The notes under the pieces were generated by a model. The model did not search any database and was not told where the DNA came from. It worked only from the letters and a program-made list of their open reading frames with translations. Source: Pycnococcus provasolii (taxonomy: Eukaryota; Chlorophyta; Pseudoscourfieldiophyceae; Pseudoscourfieldiales; Pycnococcaceae). Taken from it: DNA of 64,000 nucleotides. Below, piece after piece: positions 9,740 through 20,913 of the stretch. How positions within the stretch are numbered: the stretch's first letter is position 1; each line of letters begins with the position of its first letter. The stretch is taken from the NCBI GenBank assembly GCA_938743325.2, contig OW568901.1:186001-250000 (forward strand), read 5' to 3'. The position numbers and the translations under genes are program-made.

Positions 9740-11947
9740 ATTTGATGTTGTTGTTGTTGTTGTTGTTGTTGATGTTGCGTATTTCGAAGTAGAAGGAGGT
9801 GGTTGGACGAAGTTGTTTACCTTTACTTGACAACGCTGCAATGAGCTACTACGAGTTGCAGTTGCAGTTGATGCTGCTGCTGCTGCTGATGCTGATGCTG
9901 CGCCGTTGCTGCCGTTGCCAGTGTTCGACTGTTCCCTCCTCCTTCCAACTACTACTGTTGTCAGTGGAGGAGGAGGAGAAGTCGTGTTGGAACTTGAAGC
10001 AGCAGAGGAGTCGTCCAAACTCAAACTGCCCCAAGCGTGACGCGTCGTCGTCGTCGTGTATTGTATGATGCTTGCTCTCTGAGAGATTTCAGCTCCCAAG
10101 AAGTGTTGCTTGAGCGAGTGTTTCTTCACAAGACAAGCAACTGTTTCTTGCAGGAGTGTGTTTCTTTCACACCAAGCACGAGCACACTGCACACCAACAC
10201 GAGATTAAAGAGTTCTCACGAGCGAGACTCACAAGGTAAGCCAGCAAGTTAAGTTAAGGCCACCTCCCTGAGAGGACTCCAACAAGCTCCTTGCAAGAGA
10301 CGAGCAACAAGAGACTCGGTGATGGCCGGCCACGAGGTCCGCTTATCACAAGGACAGGCGAGCGAGAGGCACTTGTATGTAAGACGCACAAGCACAGCAC
10401 AGCACAGCACAGCCTTAGGGCAGGTGGGAATGAGCAACCCTGTGGGCGAGAATGAGCGATGAGAATATTTACCCGTTGGCAAACACACTCAGGACTGTCA
10501 GTGTAAGCTGTAGCTACAAGACTCGCACAAATGGCGACGCCGTTACTCGCCCGAGTGTTACAAGACTCGTGGGACCCGGCGACGCCGTTGCTCGCCCTTC
10601 TGCAGAATGAGCATTGAGCAGCCTTAAGAGAGCGGCGGTGCCTCCTCCAGAGAGCTTCTTGGATGGAGAACAACATTATTGATTGGGAACAACATTCTGC
10701 CGTTTCGTAACACCTCACTTTTACGTCGGCCTCTTTTTCGTTTCGATGAAACCGTTTCCAAGAACCCTAACGCCGCGCCACCTCCCCCTCCCCCTATTCT
10801 ATTTATGAGCCTCCGAGTTGTTTTTCAGGCTCGGACTGTCGGAGAGAGCGGTTAAAGCTCGTTTTACCTAATAACCGTTTTCTGCAACTGGTTCAAACGC
10901 TCATTCATGAACGACGGTACTATCGTAGTACGGTTTCTTTCCCACCAGTGCTGGTAGTGACCAGTGACTCAGTGACCAGTGACCAGTGACTCAGTGACCA
11001 GTGACTCAGTGAGGAGCTCCTCCTGAGTCCTGATGCCTGAGGCACCGAGGCTCTCTCCACTTCTCCATGGAGGAGGGATCATCGGAGGAGGATTCGCCTC
11101 GAGGCTCAACGGACGCCAGGATTCCCTCCTCCCACCTCCCTGAGAGAAGAAGAAGCTTTCGTCTTTGGTGTGGTAATAAATGCGATGCGTTATTGCGTTG
11201 CATGCCCATTCAAGTGGTTATTACAACGTCCTGTTAGGAGTTATTGTCGTGTTAGCCCCACGGTGAGGAAGGTGACGAACGCGAAGGATGAAATACGAGG
11301 GAAAGGGTACTGGAGGCTCATCCTGCAGCTCATCCCCACCTAGTTCTACTTTTTAGGCCAGGCACACAACAAATACACGCACACATCCCTTCCTTCTCAG
11401 CCCTTTTCCTCCTGCGACTGCGATGGATTTACATACATATTCTTACTGTAGCGGTGCCTGATCCTCGTCACTGAATCACAAAAGGCAACCTTCGTTCTTC
11501 CGCCTGTCCCTCATCAGAGAGCTCTCTCCATCACCACAGCCTCCCCACCATACTAAAACTGTAGGTAGAAGGCAAGGGGCAGGCGGGTGGTCGAACAGAG
11601 CTCTCGCCTCTCCTGAGAGGGAATAATAAAGGTAAAGGTTTATCGTAGCTCTCTCTCGCGCGCGCGCTTGACCTGACCAGATACATGGGCGCACCAGAAC
11701 CCGACCAGACTGCCCCCAGGTGCAAGGTCCGGTCCGTTCACGGGTAGGTACCAAGCCCTGCTGGAACCCGTAACCCTAACCCTAGCCCTAACCCTAACCG
11801 ATTGATTCTCGCCTTCGACGGCCCCGGCTCGTTGACGCGCCGGTTTGCCACGTCAACACGTTTTCGCAAACCGTTTTACCCAACACGTCGGACTGGTTTC
11901 ACCCCCCGGATTTTATATTCCGCGTTTTCGGATAAACACTGCTCCCC
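9740..11947. other. Long intergenic region with short tandem repeats
   Basis: About 2.2 kb between divergent genes. It contains a (TTG)n run at 9746-9770, CTGCTG-rich DNA at 9860-9900, (CACAG)n at about 10390-10410, and tandem copies of GTGACTCAGTGACCA at about 10960-11010. The ORFs in it give low-complexity or Cys/Ser-rich translations with no recognisable domain. A TAACCC array (11768-11800) precedes the next gene. Confidence 0.45.
11768..11800. repeat. Interstitial TTAGGG-type array upstream of the acyl-activating enzyme
   Basis: Five consecutive (T)AACCC-type units, one of them CTAGCCC, lying about 150 bp before the ATG at 11948. The same hexamer recurs in front of several other genes of the window. 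Confidence 0.8.
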
Positions 11948-14704
11948 ATGGCGCGTGCTCCTGGTGGTGCTCCTGGTGGTGCTCCTGGTGCTCATGCTCC
12001 TGCTCCATGTGCTCCTGCTCCTGCTCCGTTGTTAAGTTCCTCTCGTGCCTATGGTCTTTCGTCTGATTCGCCATTGGCGCGTGTCATTGACTCTTCAAGG
12101 TCAGCTGCGGCTTCTGCTACGGGAGATGATGGATTCAGTGGAGTTGTGGCTTCAGGGGATTCACGAGTTGGTTCTACTTCATTGGATGCCGCAACTCTAT
12201 GGTCGCGCATTCACCCGCTCCTATCTCCGCACTCGCCACCTTGGGACGTTCAGATTCGTCTCTACCGGGACTGCTACGCTTCGTGGGATGAGTCCATACA
12301 CGGACCTAAGTACGCGTGGTTTCCTCCCACGTCCTCCTCCTCGGGTTCTTCTTCATCGCCAACATCATCATCTCTCGCACACGCCATGTTAGTCACAAAC
12401 GCCTCGACGAACCCGTCGGACGCCGCACACCTCCTGCTCCGTTCGAACGACGACGTGCAAAGCACACTCGAACAAGTTCACAGATTCAGCGTCACGCACC
12501 CGCAGCAGTTCTGGACGCAAGCCATACAAACGATACCAGGAACCACGACGCAGAGAAGAAACGTACAAACACATAACGCAAAATCATCGTCGTCGTCATC
12601 CGCGCAACCAACCTTGAACTACACAAGCACACTCGCCAACACGGAACAGCCGTCACACAGCGAAACGTGGCTACCTGGATGGACGCTCAACGCCGCCGCG
12701 GCGTGCGCAAGCCGCCTTTCAAAAAACACAAACGACGACATTGCCGCACTTGTCGGACGACTCGACGACCAAAGCACGTCAGCGTCGCTTCGCACAGCAC
12801 GCATCACACCCGACCAGCTGCGCGCTCTCAGCGTCGCCGTCGCGAGAGGGGTCGCGTCCTCGCTCTTTCACCAGAACGGAGTTCTCATGAGAAGAGGGGA
12901 TGCGTGCGGCCTGTGCGCGCCCATGAACGCACTCAGCCTCGCGACATTCCTCGGACTCGGACTTACCGGTGTCGTCGTCGTGTGCATCGCAGACTCGTTC
13001 TCCTCCGCTGAAATCAAACAGAGACTCGACGCGTCAAACGCCAGTGCGTGCATCACGCAGGATGCTCTGCCTCCACGAAAACCAAAAGCGGAGCCAACGC
13101 CGCTCTACCCGCGCGTTCGCGATGCAGCGGATGAAACGTCGACGCCAATCATCGTCGCGCCGTACCGCTGGCCTGCCGATATCATGTCAGCGCAGCTGGA
13201 CGAGTTCGTGCTCGCGATGGGAAGCGCGATGCCCGAACTGTGCACGCCACTCACGCGACATATCGACGTGACGATGCGTTCCTGTATCCTCGAGGGACTT
13301 GCCATCGAGTCCGCCGAACGGCAAATGTACAACGTCAAGCCGGCGTGGTGCGGCGACATGACGCTCACTCCCGTGCCAACGACCGCGTCAGAGACGAGCC
13401 TCATCCTCTTCTCGAGTGGTACCACGGGGAAGCCAAAGCCAATCCCGTGGAGTCAAGTGACCGCCGTAAAGTGCGCGTACGATGCGGCGTACCACATGGG
13501 TGTGCGACCAGGCGATCGAGTGTGCTGGCCGACGTCGTTCGGGTGGATGATGGGTCCGTGGCTCGTCTACTCGAGCCTGCTGAACGATGCGGCATTTCTA
13601 GCATTCGACGGACCGCCGCAGTCGGCAGCATTCGCACAGTTCGTGAGCGAGTCGCACGCCACACTCCTCGGGTGCGTGCCTTCGCTCGTCGCCGCGTGGC
13701 GAGCCGGAAGGGCACTTGAGATGCCGGGCGGTGGCTGGGTGGACTGGAGCAGCCTGCGATGCTTCGCGTCCACGGGAGAAGCGAGCCGCGCGGAGGACAG
13801 CCTTTGGCTGATGAGCCGTGTCGCTGGGTATCGTCCGATCGTCGAGTACTGCGGAGGGACCGAACTTGGCGGCGGGTACATGTGCGGCAACATCTACACG
13901 CCCGTGGCGCCGTCGTGCTTCAACGGCCCAAACATCGGATGTGACGTCGTGCTGCTTCTTGGAGACGGGAATATCATTTCGTACGACGACGCGCGCACGA
14001 GATCGGACACACCAACCGTCGGCGAGATTGCCATTCGACCGCCGACGTTTGGTGCGTCGCGATATCTGCTCATCGGATCCGGGCGTAGCCACTTTGATAG
14101 CTACTATGCGGGTATGCCAACGTTCCCTCGAGGTCCTGTCGAAGGTGCCGTGTTCTCCGATATGCCGGGCGAGCAACAGCTCCGACGGCACGGCGATCGA
14201 GTTGAGGTGCTTCCCGGCGGCTACCTGAGAGCGAGAGGTCGAACGGACGATGCGATGAATCTCGGCGGAATCAAGACGTCTTCGCTTGAGGTGGAAGCTG
14301 CGGTGATGCAGTGGCTGGTGAAGGGAGGACTGACGACGACGCTTCCCGTGAAGGTGAACGAGGTGGCTGCCGTGAGCGTTCCCCCGCCGGACGGTGGACC
14401 GGAGACTCTTTGGATCTGCTTTGCGATTGAATTCGAAGATGGTGGTGGCGGTGGCCGTCCTGGCGATCGCCCTTGGAATCTCGCGGACAAGGCGCTGGTT
14501 GCCGCGGCGGCGCAGGCTGTGAAGACGAGCCTGAATCCGCTCTTTAGAGTAGCAGGTGGTGTGACCTGTTTTAGATCGCTCCCTAGGACGGCGAGCAACA
14601 AGGTTGTGCGCACGGAGGTGAGAAAATGGTGTAAGGATGCCGCAAGCGATGTGAGTGGGCATCGGAGTGGTGGTGCGACGAACCCGTCTCGGAGCAAACT
14701 GTAA
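11948..14704 (+). CDS. Peroxisomal acyl-activating enzyme, AAE17/18-like
   Basis: 918-residue adenylate-forming enzyme that activates a carboxylic acid to an acyl-CoA via acyl-AMP. The phosphate-binding motif ILFSSGTTGKPKPIPW is at about 485, the A5 motif YCGGTELGGGYM at about 632, the core hinge motif VLPGGYLRARGRTDDAMNLG at about 755, and the catalytic Lys region TASNKVVR at about 880. The 370-residue region before the core, with QFW and VFLRSND-like segments, is typical of the plant AAE17/18 clade. The C-terminus is Ser-Lys-Leu, a classic PTS1 peroxisome import signal. The first 30 residues are APGGAPGG/APAP repeats and may be a poor start, but no later Met is clearly better. The physiological substrate is not evident from the sequence. 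Confidence 0.87.
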   Translation: MARAPGGAPGGAPGAHAPAPCAPAPAPLLSSSRAYGLSSDSPLARVIDSSRSAAASATGDDGFSGVVASGDSRVGSTSLDAATLWSRIHPLLSPHSPPWDVQIRLYRDCYASWDESIHGPKYAWFPPTSSSSGSSSSPTSSSLAHAMLVTNASTNPSDAAHLLLRSNDDVQSTLEQVHRFSVTHPQQFWTQAIQTIPGTTTQRRNVQTHNAKSSSSSSAQPTLNYTSTLANTEQPSHSETWLPGWTLNAAAACASRLSKNTNDDIAALVGRLDDQSTSASLRTARITPDQLRALSVAVARGVASSLFHQNGVLMRRGDACGLCAPMNALSLATFLGLGLTGVVVVCIADSFSSAEIKQRLDASNASACITQDALPPRKPKAEPTPLYPRVRDAADETSTPIIVAPYRWPADIMSAQLDEFVLAMGSAMPELCTPLTRHIDVTMRSCILEGLAIESAERQMYNVKPAWCGDMTLTPVPTTASETSLILFSSGTTGKPKPIPWSQVTAVKCAYDAAYHMGVRPGDRVCWPTSFGWMMGPWLVYSSLLNDAAFLAFDGPPQSAAFAQFVSESHATLLGCVPSLVAAWRAGRALEMPGGGWVDWSSLRCFASTGEASRAEDSLWLMSRVAGYRPIVEYCGGTELGGGYMCGNIYTPVAPSCFNGPNIGCDVVLLLGDGNIISYDDARTRSDTPTVGEIAIRPPTFGASRYLLIGSGRSHFDSYYAGMPTFPRGPVEGAVFSDMPGEQQLRRHGDRVEVLPGGYLRARGRTDDAMNLGGIKTSSLEVEAAVMQWLVKGGLTTTLPVKVNEVAAVSVPPPDGGPETLWICFAIEFEDGGGGGRPGDRPWNLADKALVAAAAQAVKTSLNPLFRVAGGVTCFRSLPRTASNKVVRTEVRKWCKDAASDVSGHRSGGATNPSRSKL

Positions 14705-14819
14705 CTACATGTTCATGACAACCATGGTGGCGAGCAGGATCCTTTCACTTTTTCCCAAATATTCGTCAAACAGTTGAAAGATCAAATTGTTATTACATTA
14801 ATTGACACATAGTGCTATG

Positions 14820-16292
14820 CTATAGACGGTACACGCGCTTCGCAGTTCCCGCGAAGAGCATTGCCACTTCATCGTCCGTGCAGCCTCTGTCCAATGTGAC
14901 CCGTTTGAATGCGTTCCATAGCGTGGTGTAACCGCACGACGTTTTGTCGACTGGGAAATTGCTTTCAAACATACACCGATCGGTGCCGAAGTTGTCCATG
15001 AGAAAGTTGAACCACGGCGCAAGCGTGTCAGCAACTTCGCGGCTGGTTGGTGGCTTGGCAAGGTTGTGGGATGCAATCAGGCCAGTCGCCGGCATTGTGA
15101 ACCCTCCTAACTTCATGAAAACATTCGGGCATTTAGCAAGCTTCGTGACGCCGGCGCGCCACTGCGCCGCCGTCTCGTTGTCCTCCCACGTGAGCGGTGC
15201 GAATGTGCCGACGCCAAGTGGCGAGCCGCCGTGATTGCAGACGATGGTGAGCTCAGGGAAAGTGTTTGCAAGGTCTGCGAGTTGTTCGAGCTGCAGATGG
15301 AAGATGTAGCAGTCGTACGTCAGTCCACGTCTCATCACCTCCTCCACACCAGCTCGAAAGTCGCTGTTTGCTAGCTTGTTGAGATCCTTCGTGGCGTTGA
15401 AGATTGCGTCGTCGCCCGACGCAGCTGCGTTGTCCCTCACGCCACGTAGATTTGCGCCGGCGCTGATGTGTGCATCTAAGAGCTCGTCCACTTTTTCCTT
15501 GCCTAAGCTCAAGTCGGCGTGTGCGACGATGGCGGCGCACAAGTGAGGCAAGGCGCAAGTAAGTGCCGCGTCGGCGATCTCTTGGCACCTGCGTGTCTCA
15601 CCCACGCATCGAAGGTGCTTAGGCACGTCGTCTGCTTTGTCCCAGAACTCGCCGCACGTCACAAACACGGTGTGCGTGACGTTATTGTCTGCTAAGTCGC
15701 ATACGAGTTCCGCGGGCATGTACCTATTTCCCATGTGTGTTCGGTTCGCCGCGCCGAACGAGTTTGCTATAGCCGGCATGCCAAGCGCCTGCTTTGGGAA
15801 TCCGCACGTGAAGAAGTGGTGGTGCGCGTCGACGATAGAAACAAGAGGCATAATTGGCGTTTCCGTTGGCGTGGACGCGAGCCAAGCCGTGCCAGATTCA
15901 TAGTCATCATCATCATCCGAGGAACCAGACGCAGACCTTAAGGAACCAACAACAACCTCTTCAGCAGAGGCAGAGGCCGAGACCAATGCCGGAGTAGAAG
16001 CCATAGGAGTGCCTGTGAGCAGTGACGTTGCCGACGACGGTGACGACGATGGTGGTGCGGATGATGATGCGGAGACGCCACTACTTACCTGTAGGATAGG
16101 TTTCGTATGATGATGCGGATGTGATGAGGATGTGGATTCTGTTAACAGATGAACCAACGTGTGCAAGGTCATATTCAAAACGTCCGGCCGCGAGCGTATT
16201 CGACTTGACCATGTGCTTGCACGACACAAAACGTCCATGGCGCCATTGTTGAGCTCACTTGCAAGCGGCAACCATTGAGTCCGGCCATTCAT
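14820..16292 (-). CDS. Amidohydrolase-2 family metal-dependent hydrolase
   Basis: 490 residues; the catalytic domain occupies about 168-490. The metal-binding HxH appears as VDAHHHFF at its start. Later conserved points are CNHGGSPLG (His ligand plus Gly loop), WRAGVTKLAKCPNVFMKLGG and FESNFPVDKTSCGY (the C-terminal Asp motif), all typical of the COG3618 / PF04909 TIM-barrel hydrolases, which hydrolyse lactones or decarboxylate aromatic acids. Substrate unknown. The first 165 residues are Ser-rich and lie partly in a duplicated DNA segment (see 16195-16395), so the real start may be one of the internal Mets. It is divergent from the carrier gene at 16547. Confidence 0.8.
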   Translation of the reverse strand: MNGRTQWLPLASELNNGAMDVLCRASTWSSRIRSRPDVLNMTLHTLVHLLTESTSSSHPHHHTKPILQVSSGVSASSSAPPSSSPSSATSLLTGTPMASTPALVSASASAEEVVVGSLRSASGSSDDDDDYESGTAWLASTPTETPIMPLVSIVDAHHHFFTCGFPKQALGMPAIANSFGAANRTHMGNRYMPAELVCDLADNNVTHTVFVTCGEFWDKADDVPKHLRCVGETRRCQEIADAALTCALPHLCAAIVAHADLSLGKEKVDELLDAHISAGANLRGVRDNAAASGDDAIFNATKDLNKLANSDFRAGVEEVMRRGLTYDCYIFHLQLEQLADLANTFPELTIVCNHGGSPLGVGTFAPLTWEDNETAAQWRAGVTKLAKCPNVFMKLGGFTMPATGLIASHNLAKPPTSREVADTLAPWFNFLMDNFGTDRCMFESNFPVDKTSCGYTTLWNAFKRVTLDRGCTDDEVAMLFAGTAKRVYRL

Positions 16293-16395
16293 TGAGCCTA
16301 ACCTTTATGGAACTTGACCATGCGTGAACTTGACCATGGATTACTGCTACACAAAAGGTCCATGGCGGCCATTGAATTGAGCTCACGTGTTTGTG
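16195..16395. repeat. Diverged direct duplication around a divergent promoter
   Basis: Two related segments of about 75 bp, near 16203-16262 and 16319-16390, share ACTTGACCATG, ACACAAAA(C/G)GTCCATGGCG, CCATTG and TTGAGCTCAC in the same order. The left copy overlaps the 5' end of the amidohydrolase ORF; the right copy is in the upstream region of the mitochondrial carrier gene. Confidence 0.6.
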
Positions 16396-16546
16396 AAGAT
16401 GTTGACTTTTTCACATACATACTTTCTGTGTTTTGTGTGTTTTATGTTTTTTTTCAACGCACTTCACTTTTCATTTTTTTAAATGTGTCTCTGCCGAATC
16501 TCCATTTTAATCCATCCAGTTCCCACCTCATTTTAAAAGGCTTAAC

Positions 16547-18130
16547 ATGTCCGCACCAGCACCTGCTTCCAGTGGTGAGCGTTCGTCATCGTCCTCCTCG
16601 TCCTCGTCGTCGTCGTCGTCGTCGTCGTCTCTGTTCGCGTCTTCCAATGCAAATGAGTCGGAGTCATCGTCCGGGGGAGATCGGATGTACACAGTGAAGG
16701 AACGTACTGCCATCTTAGCGAACGTGAAATCGATGTTCCGTCGTCTTGACGTCAACTCAGACGGGAAACTCACGCCGGACGAACTCGCGAAGGGACTTAG
16801 AGAACTGCACATACCACTCACGCACTCACAAGCGTCTTCACTCGTCTCGCAGCACGCGGCCGTGGGGAAAGTCAACTCGAACTCTCACCACGATGATGAT
16901 GCGCATATCGACTACGAGGCGTTCGAGTCTATGGCCCTTAAGAAGATGGAGAACCTTCGCGCGGTGTACGACGTCATCGACCGAAACGGAGATGGAAGGT
17001 TAAGCGCCAAGGAACTGAGAAGAGGGTGTGACGCGCTAGGACTCAAGGTATCCGAAGATAACCTCAGAGAGTGGGTCGCACACCTAGACGTCAACAAAGA
17101 CGGACACGTGATGTTCGCAGAATTCTGCACATTCCTATGCCTGCTTCCCGAAATCAACGCGTCCGCCGTCTACGAACACTTCGAGAACGATATCTACTAC
17201 GAGGCGGCGGAAGGGCGGCAAAGCAAGGCGGTGGACCTTCCATCCAAGCCTGTGGTGTTTGCGAAAGACGCGAAGCTCGCGCGCAGCTACGCGCTGACTG
17301 CCGCTCTGCCGCAACTTGTCGCCGGAGGAGTCGCGGGCGCGGTAAGCCGTACCGCGACGGCGCCAATAGACCGCCTGAAGATGATCGTGCAAGCATCCAG
17401 CGGATCTGAGGTGAGCGTGTGGAAGACGGCGCGCGACGTTTACGCCGAAGGGGGGCCGCGTGCATTTTTTCGCGGCAATGCCGCGAATGTCATGAAGGTG
17501 GCGCCAGAAACGGCTGTGAAGTTTTTGATGTTCGACAGCGCGAAGCAGGCGATCAGCCGCGACTCCGCGACTCCGACGGTGATGGAGCGGTTCGTCGCGG
17601 GCGGCATCGCCGGGGCGGTGGCTCAGACTTGCATATACCCCCTGGAAATTGCCAAGACGAGAACGAGCGTGAGCGCGCCTGGCGTGTACCGTGGAACGTT
17701 CGACTGCCTCGCGAAAACCGTCAAGGCGGAGGGTGTCGGAGGGCTGTACCGCGGCCTAGGTGCGTCTCTGGCGGGAATTGTTCCGTACGCCGGCATTGAT
17801 TTGATGGTTTTGAGCAGGCTGAAGGACGTCGTCGTGAGCGAGTGCGAGAAACGCGGCACCGAGCCAAATGTTTTCATGCTGCTTGGGTGTGGCATGTCGT
17901 CTAGTACAGTTGCGATGGCGGCGACGTATCCTTTGAACTTGGTACGAACGAGACTGCAGATGGGCCAATCTTTCGGCGAGATTATGTCCAGCGTGAAAGG
18001 TTTAGGTGGGATGTACAGAGGGGTGGGTGTCAACGCGGCGAAAGTGCTCCCGAGCACGGCTGTGAGTTACGCGGTGTACGAGACGCTCAAGGAGAAAATA
18101 AGCAAGCAGTGGACTGGTGATGGGAAATAG
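16547..18130 (+). CDS. Calcium-regulated mitochondrial carrier (SCaMC / ATP-Mg/Pi type)
   Basis: 527-residue inner-membrane carrier. The N-terminal regulatory half contains EF-hand loops DVNSDGKLTPDE (about 67), DRNGDGRLSAKE (about 144) and DVNKDGHVMFAE (about 181). The C-terminal half has three mitochondrial carrier repeats with PxDxxK-type signatures: APIDRLKMIVQ, YPLEIAKTR and YPLNLVRTR. This architecture is that of the short calcium-binding mitochondrial carriers (SLC25A23-25, plant APC1-3), which exchange ATP-Mg for phosphate under Ca2+ control. A Ser run (about residues 10-30) lies before the first EF-hand. The ATG at 16547 follows an in-frame-closed leader. No intron is needed. Confidence 0.93.
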   Translation: MSAPAPASSGERSSSSSSSSSSSSSSSSLFASSNANESESSSGGDRMYTVKERTAILANVKSMFRRLDVNSDGKLTPDELAKGLRELHIPLTHSQASSLVSQHAAVGKVNSNSHHDDDAHIDYEAFESMALKKMENLRAVYDVIDRNGDGRLSAKELRRGCDALGLKVSEDNLREWVAHLDVNKDGHVMFAEFCTFLCLLPEINASAVYEHFENDIYYEAAEGRQSKAVDLPSKPVVFAKDAKLARSYALTAALPQLVAGGVAGAVSRTATAPIDRLKMIVQASSGSEVSVWKTARDVYAEGGPRAFFRGNAANVMKVAPETAVKFLMFDSAKQAISRDSATPTVMERFVAGGIAGAVAQTCIYPLEIAKTRTSVSAPGVYRGTFDCLAKTVKAEGVGGLYRGLGASLAGIVPYAGIDLMVLSRLKDVVVSECEKRGTEPNVFMLLGCGMSSSTVAMAATYPLNLVRTRLQMGQSFGEIMSSVKGLGGMYRGVGVNAAKVLPSTAVSYAVYETLKEKISKQWTGDGK

Positions 18131-18237
18131 TGCTTAGTGCCATTTCGTTCATTTATATTTATTTATTATCTTCAGTAATGTATACTATTGTTATCATGAT
18201 TATCAATTTTTTCACAACCATTCGTCAATCGTGTTAC

Positions 18238-18551
18238 TTACTGCCCCTGGATGGCCTGCGCGCCCAAAGTCACCACCACACCCCGGTCTTCCACCTCCTT
18301 TACCATCAGAGTCACCATGCGCGCGCCACGCACACGCGCCAGCGCGTTCGCGTCGAATGCAACCAGCGTCAACGGACGCGGCGCCTCCGACGCGGCGACG
18401 CGCATCGCGCCGCCGAATAGGCAGCGCGATAGCACGGCGCGGTCGACACCGAACGACCACGCGACGGCGACTCCGCTGAGGTCATTGACGACCAAAGAAG
18501 GGCCGCCGTGGCGCCCAGCCCACAGGCTGGTGCGGAAGTCGACGCCGCCAT

Positions 18552-18584
<33 letters not shown>

Positions 18585-19854
18585 GGCGAGTGTCGTCATG
18601 GCGGTGCTCGCGCAGCAGCTCCGCCACAGCCGCGATGTCGCAAACGCCAAGCAGCCGTTCTCTCCCGAAGCGGAGAAGGTTGCCAGTCACGCCGGCGAAC
18701 CCGTCGAGTGACGTGCGCATGTCACGCATCATGCGCACGTCGCGTGCGCCGCATGCGTGCGCCACCATCGCCACCGCCGCGTCCACCAGACGCGCTCCTG
18801 GCGCGGCTTCCGCGCATTGCGCGGCGTCCACCCAAAAATTGCCGTTCGCACTCGGGGCCAGTGCGGGCGATGCGCGCGGTGCCGGCGCTTCTAGCAGGCG
18901 TCTTGCGAGTGCCGCGCGCGCCTCCAGTGACGCGAGCGGCGGCGCTGGCAGCATCACTGCACTGTCATCAATACTATAGTAAGCTCCAATGAGATCAACA
19001 AATCTGCTGAAACATCCCGCGTCTCCAAGTGCGTGCGACCACGTTAGTTTTAGGCAAGTCACGCGATCGGCGCCATCGTCCTCGAGCTCAACAGTCAGCA
19101 CACGTTTATAGAGCAACTGCCGTGCCCACAGAGCCATGATCACTCCTCCCATTCGCGTGGTGACGTACGCTGCTGTCGCACCAAAGGTGCGAAGTTGTCC
19201 CTCGACACGGTCAGCGGCAGTCTTTTTATTATGTTTCTTGGACGTTTTGCTTCTGACATTCACTCCTCCGTACTTTGCGAACAGCGGTTCCACCTGTGCA
19301 TACCTCGGCGTTTTCGTGTACACCAAGTACCAGTGCCCACGTCGTTCCTCGAGTCGACCTGCGAAGTGCGGCATGTCGCTGAGTGCTTTCTTGATGGCGT
19401 CGATCAGTTGTTGTTTGGAAAGAGGTTGATCCAAGCTGAGTTCCCACGTGACGTCTCCAAGCACAGCTGCGACATCCTCGTTCGTGAGTCGCACCGCCCG
19501 TTCGCGCTCCAACAGCGGAGGGATCATCGTCCGTATTCGCATCCACCTCAGTGTGACAACGTAGACAAGAAAGTGCACGACATGGCTGTGCACTGCGAGA
19601 ATGCGCCACCACAGAGGAAGCGCCGGTCTAGTACTAGCCGTAGACGCCGTGCTGCTGTGAGACAAACGCATGCCTTCCGTTGAGAAATCCAAAACATGTA
19701 TGCGCCTTGGTTTTTCTTCTTCTTGTTGTCGCCTACTACTACTGAACATTTTCATCATCACAGGATCGTCAGCAGCACCACCACCACCATCAAGAGCCTC
19801 ATCATCAGGACCAGCAGGACAACAACCAGCAGCAGTGCAGTATTCCATGACCAT
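18238..19854 (-). CDS. BAHD-like acyltransferase (HxxxD family)
   Basis: 538 residues, predicted to transfer an acyl group from CoA. The catalytic HxxxD appears as WSHALGDAGCF at about 273. Around it are LSKQQLIDAIKKALSDMPHFAGRL at about 140, which matches the N-terminal strand and first helix of BAHD enzymes, and VVNDLSGVAVAWSFGVD near 465, where SFGVD stands in place of the plant DFGWG structural motif. An acidic linker of nine Asp (coded by a GAC/GTC microsatellite at 18550-18580) lies before it. A hydrophobic segment at about 85-102 (HVVHFLVYVV) could anchor it. The start is uncertain: ATG at 19854 or 19848, or internal Mets near residue 33. Substrate unknown. Confidence 0.75.
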
Positions 19855-20913
19855 GTAATCAAAGAAAAGAGAAAGGCGTCACCACAACAAAACAAGCAGC
19901 AGCAACTCCTCAATCAACGAAGGTTAGCCTAACCCACCCAACTCACGACGAAGAATGACGACTGACAAGTGACGAAACGAAGCAGGCAACCGACCACCGT
20001 TATTAGGAAGAGGAAGGAGTGAGTAGTGGGGAGGACGTAAGATAAAGACGTGGCACGGACCCGTGCTGAGAGGCGTGGAGCTGAGAGGAGAGGCGTGCTG
20101 CGCGTGCTGCTCGGGATGGACCCGCCATCCCGGACGCATGCATGCGAACTAAAAAAGAGGGACGAAGGATAGATTCGAGGGGGAGGAAATCCAAATGGGA
20201 GGATCCGGGTAGGTCCCCAGGGGATCCGTCTGGGGTCACCTTTCTGGGACCCTGTCTTGTAATCTTGTTTTGGTTGGGGTTTTGGCCTGGGGCGTTGGTT
20301 GGGGATCCCGCTCGCCCGGGAATTCCTTCTTTGTCGTGCGTGGTGGGATACCTTCAGTAGTAGTACTATGAGCTCTAATAGGGTCGCGCATGTTGTTCTG
20401 TGTCGTTCTTGCGATGAGCTCAGTGCCGTGGCCAGGGACGCGAGCGGATGGTGGTGTGGGGAAGTCTGGTTTTATGTCACGCTGCCCTGGGCACGGCACT
20501 GTGCCACCTGCATACTTACTTCTAAAACCTCGCCACGGCACCACGCCACCTCCACCACCGCACCTCAACTCGCCTTAGATCTCCTTTGTTTTCTCCGTCA
20601 GCCACACCACAACTTAAGGCACCACCTGTACCACGTGTGTGTTCACCAAGCCAAGTAGAGTCAAGAAGTTCTGTAACAAGTAAACACCAACACCACACCA
20701 CACCTTGTCGTCAGCGTACGCCACAGACGTACACAAAAACGCGTCGACAACTAAAGTCGGTCGTCCCACTCCAAGGGGAGGGCAACACCCAACCCCCCAC
20801 CTAACGGTCCCTTTGTTAACAAACTCCCGACACCTTGGGGGAGGGTCCCAAACCTCAACCAACCTTCGCCAGGCAAAAGCCCTTGGGGTTGGGGGAAACC
20901 AAAACACCATCTC
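19855..20913. other. Intergenic region bordering transposon debris
   Basis: About 1 kb with no supported gene. G-rich DNA at 20160-20310 contains GGATCC/GGGGATCC motifs at about 20201, 20220 and 20303, matching the clusters near 1.3 kb and 45.2 kb. The 20750-20900 stretch is purine/pyrimidine-biased and leads into the integrase fragment. Confidence 0.4.

Noticed and set aside
13598-14662. A 354-residue ORF antisense to the acyl-activating enzyme
   Set aside because: Arg/His-rich shadow of a high-GC coding region; the sense strand carries all family motifs.
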